Positions 7,250 through 10,516 of a stretch of 10,516 bases of DNA are shown in pieces. The position numbers and the translations under genes were made by a program. Source of the DNA: Burkholderiales bacterium (GTDB taxonomy: Bacteria > Pseudomonadota > Gammaproteobacteria > Burkholderiales > Burkholderiaceae_B). The notes beneath the pieces are model-generated. The model had not been told where the DNA came from, did no database searches, and was given only the letters and a program-made list of their open reading frames with translations. The stretch's first letter is position 1, and the number at the start of each line of letters is the position of its first letter. The stretch covers positions 1 to 10,516 of the forward strand of contig SXZD01000156.1 of assembly GCA_005788065.1 (NCBI GenBank). The letters run 5' to 3'.

Positions 7250-7660
7250 TTAATCTTCTATGCCGTCGGGGTGGGGCTTCACGCCCGCGTCCGGCTGCCA
7301 CAGTACCTCGCCGTTGGCCTCGCTGACCTGAAGAGCCCGCAGGGCCGAGCCGCTGCAGGGGCCACCCAGGCAGGCGCCTGTTTCACCGTCGTAGGTTGCC
7401 CCGTGAGTGGCGCAAACAATGTGCAGGCCGCTGTCATCCAGAAACTGGGCATAGTTCCAGTCCAGTTCGACCGGTACATGGCTGCAGCGGTTGACGTAGC
7501 CGCGCACGCCATTGTTGACTCTGATGACAAACGCAGAAGACTCTTCCTGCCCCAGCAATACCCGGAACCTGACGCCCTGCCCCCCTTCGGCGAGTGCATC
7601 GCTGGCGCAAACCGCAATCGGTTCGTCCGTGGTGTTCTCAGTTGTGTGGATGGTGTCCAA
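7250..7660 (-). CDS. Small Rieske [2Fe-2S] domain protein
   Basis: This is a soluble 136-residue protein that is essentially a single Rieske domain. Box I is C59-S-H61 (NRCSHVP) and box II is C83-A-T-H86-G (VCATHGA), giving the two Cys and two His ligands of a [2Fe-2S] cluster. The ligand set is complete, so an electron-transfer or redox-sensing role is plausible, but no partner oxygenase or reductase is nearby and the function is unknown. There is no signal peptide or membrane segment. The only supported start is TTG at 7660, preceded by a good GGAG with about 7 nt spacing; no upstream ATG fits in the 28-nt gap after the HAD gene. Related single-domain Rieske proteins near rluC and sppA occur in Burkholderiales, which I recall but could not check here. 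Confidence 0.88.
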   Translation of the reverse strand: MDTIHTTENTTDEPIAVCASDALAEGGQGVRFRVLLGQEESSAFVIRVNNGVRGYVNRCSHVPVELDWNYAQFLDDSGLHIVCATHGATYDGETGACLGGPCSGSALRALQVSEANGEVLWQPDAGVKPHPDGIED

Positions 7661-7688
7661 TCGTAATCTCCGGTGGGTGTAGTCGGAC

Positions 7689-8336
7689 TCAGGCCGACTT
7701 GAGCCAGGGCAACATGTCAGCCAGGCTGGGTGCGATGTGGTCGGGCTCTGCCTTGCGCAGGCTGTCTACCGGATGGGCGCCCGTGGTCACGCCGATGGAG
7801 AGGCTGCCCGCCGCCTTGGCCATGTTGATGTCATGCGTGGTGTCGCCGATCATCACAGTCTCTTCGGCTGAAACACCGAGCTCTTCCATGATTTCGTGCA
7901 GCATCTGCGGGTGGGGTTTGGGGTTGCATTCGTCGGCGCAGCGGGAGGTCAAAAAGTGAACCCCGATGCCGGTCTGGTCAAATGCGGTTGCCAATCCCAA
8001 GCGGCTCTTGCCGGTCGCCACCGCCAATAAATACCCTTCCTGTTCAAGTTGGGTGATGACCGGGCGGGCGTCGTCGAACAGCACGAGCTGGTCGCCCCAC
8101 ATCCGATAGTAGTGTCGGTAGCGGTCGACAAGCCGGGCCACCTGCGTTTCGCTGGCCCCCGGTGCTGCGTGTCTCAGTGCGTCGTGAAGCCCAAGACCGA
8201 TGACATAGTTGGCAATGGAGGCGCCCGGATCAGGCAGTCCGGCCTCCTGGCAGGACTGGCGGATGCAACGGCTGATGGTGCCTGTGGAGTCCATCAGGGT
8301 TCCATCCCAGTCAAAAACAACCAGCTTAACGGGCAT
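7689..8336 (-). CDS. HAD-superfamily phosphatase, phosphoglycolate phosphatase-like
   Basis: The 215-residue cytosolic protein is a subfamily IA HAD hydrolase. Motif I is DWDGTLMDS with nucleophile Asp9 and acid/base Asp11, motif II is the Thr108 of VATGKS, motif III is Lys140 in NPKPHP, and motif IV is GDTTHDI with Asp165 and Asp169 for magnesium. The alpha-helical cap lies at about residues 15-85. The pattern resembles Gph (phosphoglycolate) and PpaX/MupP-like phosphatases, and motifs alone do not settle the substrate. The ATG at 8336 lies inside the end of rluC with an 11-nt overlap, indicating translational coupling. An RluC/HAD gene pair is common in betaproteobacteria. The Rieske gene follows 28 nt later. 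Confidence 0.9.
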   Translation of the reverse strand: MPVKLVVFDWDGTLMDSTGTISRCIRQSCQEAGLPDPGASIANYVIGLGLHDALRHAAPGASETQVARLVDRYRHYYRMWGDQLVLFDDARPVITQLEQEGYLLAVATGKSRLGLATAFDQTGIGVHFLTSRCADECNPKPHPQMLHEIMEELGVSAEETVMIGDTTHDINMAKAAGSLSIGVTTGAHPVDSLRKAEPDHIAPSLADMLPWLKSA

Positions 8337-9372
8337 ACGGCTTCAGTCCATGTAAAACATCCGCAAGGATATCAGGAAGCGGTGCCTCCACCACTAACGT
8401 TTCCCCCGAAACGGGGTGGGGTAGCTCAAGATGACGGGCGTGCAGGAACATCCTGTTCAACCCCAGTTTCTGCCATTGGCGGTTCAACGTGAAGTTGCCG
8501 TAGCGCTCGTCGCCGAGAATGCCGTGCCCCTTTGCAGAGGTGTGCACGCGAATCTGGTGGGTTCTGCCAGTGATCAATCGGGCATCCAGCAGGCTGGCCA
8601 CCCCCAGTTCGGGGTGCTGCCAACTGCCCTCGATCCGGAAAAGCGTGGCTGCAGCTTGACCATCCGGGTGTACGTAGACCTTTTTCTCTCCATGCAGTCC
8701 ATCGACTTTCATCAATGGAAGTTCCACTTTTTTCAGATCTTTAGGCCATACTCCTGATACAAGACATGAATATCGCTTGATCCATAGACGGTTTCGAATT
8801 TGTTCCTGCAAGACTCTGAGATAGCTTCGTTTTTTGGCAATCACCAGCGCGCCGGATGTGTCCCGGTCCAAGCGGTGTACCAATTCAAGCCCTGCAATGT
8901 TGTGCCCCGCCCTCTGACGCGCTGCCCGCAGTCGTTCGATGACGCCGTGGCTGACGCCAGAGCCACCATGAACTGCAATGCCGGCCGGTTTGTTGACAAC
9001 CAGCATGCCTTCATCCTCATAAATCACTTGAAGATCTATTGATGGAATATTAAAAGAAGGAGATTTTTTGTCGTCGGCGGGTGCTGCTACACGCAGGGGC
9101 GGCAGCCGCACGCTGTCGCCCTCCCGCAGGCGGTAATGAACATCTACCCGCCCTTTATTGATGCGCAACTCGCCCGACCTCACAATTCGGTAGAGGTGGC
9201 TTTTGGGGACCCCCTTGCAGATGCGAACTAGAAAATTGTCTAGTCGCTGTCCCGCATCCTCCGGCCCCACTTCATAGAATGTGACCGAATCGGCACGGGC
9301 AAATACACCGCTTTTTGCCGTGTTTTCAGCAGGATTGCCCGGTTCGTTTGTTTCTGTTGGCGGTCTGTGCAT
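8326..9372 (-). CDS. rluC: 23S rRNA pseudouridine synthase RluC
   Basis: RluC converts uridines (955, 2504 and 2580 in E. coli 23S rRNA) to pseudouridine. From the ATG at 9372 the protein is 348 residues. An S4 RNA-binding domain spans about residues 41-92 (QRLDNFLVRICKGVPKSHLY onwards), then the RluA-type catalytic domain has NKPAGIAVHGG (about 127-137), HRLDRDTSG with catalytic Asp169, and GRTHQIRVH toward the C terminus. The reading frame stays open 90 codons further upstream (to 9642), but that part resembles no RluC N terminus and opposes the rne leader, so I use the 9372 ATG, although it has no evident Shine-Dalgarno. The stop overlaps the HAD gene by 11 nt. Divergent pairing with rne matches E. 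coli. RluC rather than RluD is inferred from this context. Confidence 0.9.
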   Translation of the reverse strand: MHRPPTETNEPGNPAENTAKSGVFARADSVTFYEVGPEDAGQRLDNFLVRICKGVPKSHLYRIVRSGELRINKGRVDVHYRLREGDSVRLPPLRVAAPADDKKSPSFNIPSIDLQVIYEDEGMLVVNKPAGIAVHGGSGVSHGVIERLRAARQRAGHNIAGLELVHRLDRDTSGALVIAKKRSYLRVLQEQIRNRLWIKRYSCLVSGVWPKDLKKVELPLMKVDGLHGEKKVYVHPDGQAAATLFRIEGSWQHPELGVASLLDARLITGRTHQIRVHTSAKGHGILGDERYGNFTLNRQWQKLGLNRMFLHARHLELPHPVSGETLVVEAPLPDILADVLHGLKPYAR

Positions 9373-9377
9373 ATAAT
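9348..9377 (+). promoter_or_regulatory. Candidate rne promoter inside the 5' end of rluC
   Basis: On the plus strand, TTGTTT (9348-9353) and a perfect TATAAT (9372-9377) are separated by 18 nt. Transcription would begin around 9383-9385 and run toward rne, giving a leader of about 760 nt. The -10 overlaps the rluC start codon on the other strand. The -35 is a 4/6 match, so support rests mainly on the perfect -10 and the position. Confidence 0.5.
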
Positions 9378-9391
9378 GGGCAATGGCGAAG

Positions 9392-9407
9392 CGGTATCGA
9401 GATACCG
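9392..9407 (+). repeat. 6-bp perfect inverted repeat near the predicted rne transcript start
   Basis: CGGTAT and ATACCG flank a CGAG tetraloop. The stem starts within about 10 nt of the predicted transcription start at 9383-9385 and 20 bp upstream of the rluC ATG on the other strand. It could be an RNA hairpin at the 5' end of rne mRNA or a dyad operator in DNA. Confidence 0.5.
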
Positions 9408-9439
9408 TGCCGCAGTGTTCTCGACCGGAGCACCTCGAT

Positions 9440-9460
9440 GTGGCGCAATCGTTGCGACAC
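9440..9460 (+). repeat. Hairpin in the rne leader
   Basis: GTG-G-CGCAA, loop TCG, TTGCG-A-CAC: five perfect pairs, one G/A mismatch, then three more pairs. It is compact and could fold in RNA from either strand. Confidence 0.5.
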
Positions 9461-9731
9461 CCAAAGCGACCTTCTGATCGATGTAGTTTCTGTATGGCAC
9501 CACGGAAAAACAAGGAAAACCCTGTGGATCCCGGCAGAAACACAAGCGGACATGCGTGGTTTAAAACGCCATGATAAAGGATAGGGCGAGCCGTCTGCCC
9601 AGGATGACGGTAAATTTGGCAGGAAATCTTTTCCAGGCGCAAACGGGCGAGTTACTTTCCCGGAGTCTGAACAGCGAATTGACAGGTGCATGCCCGATTT
9701 CGAGCATGTATTTTGCAGTACCCCGGCAGTG

Positions 9732-9762
9732 CGGTATGTCCAGCCGAATGCGGACAGTATCG
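9732..9762 (+). repeat. 10-bp bulged hairpin in the rne leader
   Basis: CGGTA-TGTCC pairs with GGACA-G-TATCG around a 10-nt loop, with one bulged G at 9757 and one G-U pair at 9734/9760. It is one of the longest local stems in the gene-free region and fits a structured RNA leader. Confidence 0.5.
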
Positions 9763-9824
9763 GGTAGTACGACAGGTTTTTGAGTTCCGGGCACGGAAAG
9801 TTGGCGTCAGTCAGTCCCGTTTTG

Positions 9825-9930
9825 ATGCGGTCTGAGTGGTTAGCCAGTGCGGTCCGGCGGTGCAAGGACTTTGAGTGCATGCAGGCTTGGTCTCCCCGAC
9901 ATCTCCGTTGTGGCTCCATACAGACCGCAT
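9825..9930 (+). repeat. Long-range inverted repeat in the rne leader
   Basis: ATGCGGTCTG (9825-9834) is the exact reverse complement of CAGACCGCAT (9921-9930). Two further G-U pairs can extend the stem outward to 9823/9932. The 86-nt interior could form a branched domain. Confidence 0.55.
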
Positions 9931-10004
9931 TGCAGGTCAAACAGACCAGAGCGTTGTGCTGTTTCCCGTTTTCATTGCGGGGCAGACGCGCTGTTGTCAG
10001 CAAT

Positions 10005-10030
10005 ACTGGTTCGAGTTTGTCGAACTAAGT
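10005..10030 (+). repeat. Hairpin followed by a U-rich stretch in the rne leader
   Basis: ACTGGTTCGA pairs with TCGAACTAAGT (10 bp with one bulged A and one G-U) around a GTTTG loop. The core GTTCGA/TCGAAC is perfect. TGTTGTTTCTGTT follows directly. This resembles an attenuator or RNase E entry site more than a strong terminator, because the stem is not GC-rich and the T tract is interrupted. Confidence 0.45.
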
Positions 10031-10121
10031 TGTTGTTTCTGTTGGTACTCCTCTAGCAGGCACGTGTGCCGCGCTGTTCTGGTTCCCTTTCGTCCAACGC
10101 CTCTGTTCCTGCCGCATCACT

Positions 10122-10140
10122 GCCCTTCGGGGCCGAGGGA
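10122..10140 (+). promoter_or_regulatory. rne: UUCG-capped hairpin and Shine-Dalgarno of rne
   Basis: GCCC-TTCG-GGGC (10122-10133) is a 4-bp stem with the very stable UUCG tetraloop. It is followed by GAGGGA (10135-10140), a good Shine-Dalgarno with about 6-7 nt spacing to the rne ATG at 10147. The stem ends 1 nt before the Shine-Dalgarno, so it may keep the site exposed or set ribosome access; which one is not readable. Confidence 0.6.
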
Positions 10141-10146
10141 TCGTGC

Positions 10147-10516
10147 ATGAAGCGCATGCTTTTCAATGCAACACACGCAGAGGAACTGCGAGTTGCCATC
10201 GTCGACGGACAAAAACTGATCGACATCGACATCGAATCCGCAGGACAGGAACAGCGGAAAAGCAATATCTACAAAGCAGTCATCACCCGGATAGAACCCA
10301 GTCTGGAAGCCTGTTTTGTCAACTACGGAGAAGATCGTCACGGCTTCCTCCCCTTCAAGGAAGTCTCCCGGCAGTATTTCAAGCAAGGCGTTGAGGTCAG
10401 CAAGGCCCGTGTCCAAGACGTGCTGAGCGAAGGCCAGGAACTGTACGTCCAGGTCGAAAAAGAAGAGCGAGGCAACAAGGGTGCTGCGCTGACAACCTTC
10501 ATTTCCCTGGCGGGTC
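10147..10516 (+). CDS. rne: Ribonuclease E (N-terminal 123 codons, cut by window end)
   Basis: RNase E is the single-strand endonuclease that starts mRNA decay and matures rRNA and tRNA, and it scaffolds the degradosome. The visible 123 residues match the E. coli N terminus almost segment for segment: MKRMLFNAT, EELRVAIVDGQKL, DIDIES, then the S1 domain with ITRIEPSLEACFVNYG, RHGFLPFKE and VEKEERGNKGAALTTFISLA. Phe57 and Phe67 fall at the E. coli S1 RNA-binding positions, and the KGAALTTF lysine is close to E. coli Lys112. RNase G, the paralog, starts differently, so Rne is favoured. The ATG at 10147 has GAGGGA upstream. The catalytic DNase-I-like domain, zinc link and degradosome tail lie outside the window. 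It is divergent from rluC across a 774-bp spacer that probably includes its regulatory leader. Confidence 0.96.
   Translation, partial: MKRMLFNATHAEELRVAIVDGQKLIDIDIESAGQEQRKSNIYKAVITRIEPSLEACFVNYGEDRHGFLPFKEVSRQYFKQGVEVSKARVQDVLSEGQELYVQVEKEERGNKGAALTTFISLAG

Larger units (their letters stand above)
9373..10146 (+). promoter_or_regulatory. rne: Long structured intergenic region, probable rne 5' leader
   Basis: These 774 bases between rluC and rne contain no protein gene I can support: the open frames on both strands lack ribosome binding sites and look like random translations. On the rne-sense strand there are many inverted repeats. They are 9392-9407, 9440-9460, 9591-9610, 9622-9634, 9732-9762 (10 bp with one bulge), a long-range 10-bp pair 9825-9834/9921-9930, 10005-10030, 10059-10070, and a UUCG-capped stem at 10122-10133. 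The part at about 10030-10115 is U/C-rich. In E. coli the rne transcript has a 361-nt leader whose hairpins let RNase E control its own mRNA stability. An equivalent but longer leader is inferred here; sequence homology to the enterobacterial element is not evident. Part of the region near 9400-9640 may also serve rluC expression on the minus strand. Confidence 0.6.

Noticed and set aside
9373..9642. 90-codon N-terminal extension of rluC
   Set aside because: The extension does not resemble an RluC N terminus and would make the protein about 100 residues too long. The ATG at 9372 gives a normal length, although it lacks a clear Shine-Dalgarno.
9326..10003. 225-codon open frame on the minus strand across the rluC-rne spacer
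   Set aside because: Its product is rich in Arg, Ser, Cys and His without any recognisable motif, it has no ribosome binding site, and it overlaps the true start of rluC in another frame.
9571..10150. Small plus-strand open frames in the rne leader (70-91 codons at 9571, 9780 and 9875)
   Set aside because: No ribosome binding sites, no motifs, and they overlap one another in different frames; they are most likely chance frames.

Overview
The window looks like a chromosomal housekeeping region of a betaproteobacterium, most likely order Burkholderiales. The evidence is moderately high GC, E. coli-like protein families, and a gene order (lipid-synthesis cluster, maf plus a small RsmI-like methylase, an S49 peptidase / Rieske / HAD / RluC block, then rne) that I associate with Burkholderiales such as Alcaligenaceae. 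The genus cannot be fixed from sequence reading alone. No mobile element, tRNA, rRNA, CRISPR array or foreign-looking island was found.

Layout. (1) Positions 1-4619, minus strand: yceD - rpmF - plsX - fabH - fabD - fabG (fabG is cut by the window start). This is the conserved ribosomal protein L32 / phospholipid / fatty acid initiation cluster, in the same order as in E. coli. A near-consensus sigma70 promoter (TTGACA, 17 nt, TATTAT) at 4770-4798 reads into it, giving a leader of about 145 nt. (2) Positions 4859-6203, plus strand: a YceF-type Maf nucleotide pyrophosphatase overlapping a short RsmI-like SAM-dependent methyltransferase. (3) Positions 6224-9372, minus strand: rluC - HAD phosphatase - small Rieske protein - SppA-like peptidase, tightly packed with overlaps or short gaps, read as one operon. 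(4) Positions 10147-10516, plus strand: the first 123 codons of rne (RNase E), divergent from rluC as in E. coli.

The largest gene-free stretch is the roughly 770 bases between rluC and rne (9373-10146). It carries no convincing protein gene but many inverted repeats on the rne-sense strand, a plausible rne promoter at its far end (inside the rluC start), a U/C-rich segment, and a UUCG-capped hairpin beside the rne ribosome binding site. The simplest reading is a very long structured rne 5' leader, by analogy with the autoregulatory leader of E. coli rne. This is the part of the window most worth a second look.

Functionally, block 1 makes phosphatidic acid precursors and starts fatty acid elongation (PlsX acyl-phosphate; FabH, FabD, FabG for initiation, malonyl loading and first reduction), coupled to L32. 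Blocks 3 and 4 pair ribosomal RNA modification (RluC) with RNA decay (RNase E). I did not find an undescribed multi-gene system. The protein oddities are long low-complexity insertions in YceD, an Ala-rich PlsX tail, and a Rieske gene that appears to start with TTG.
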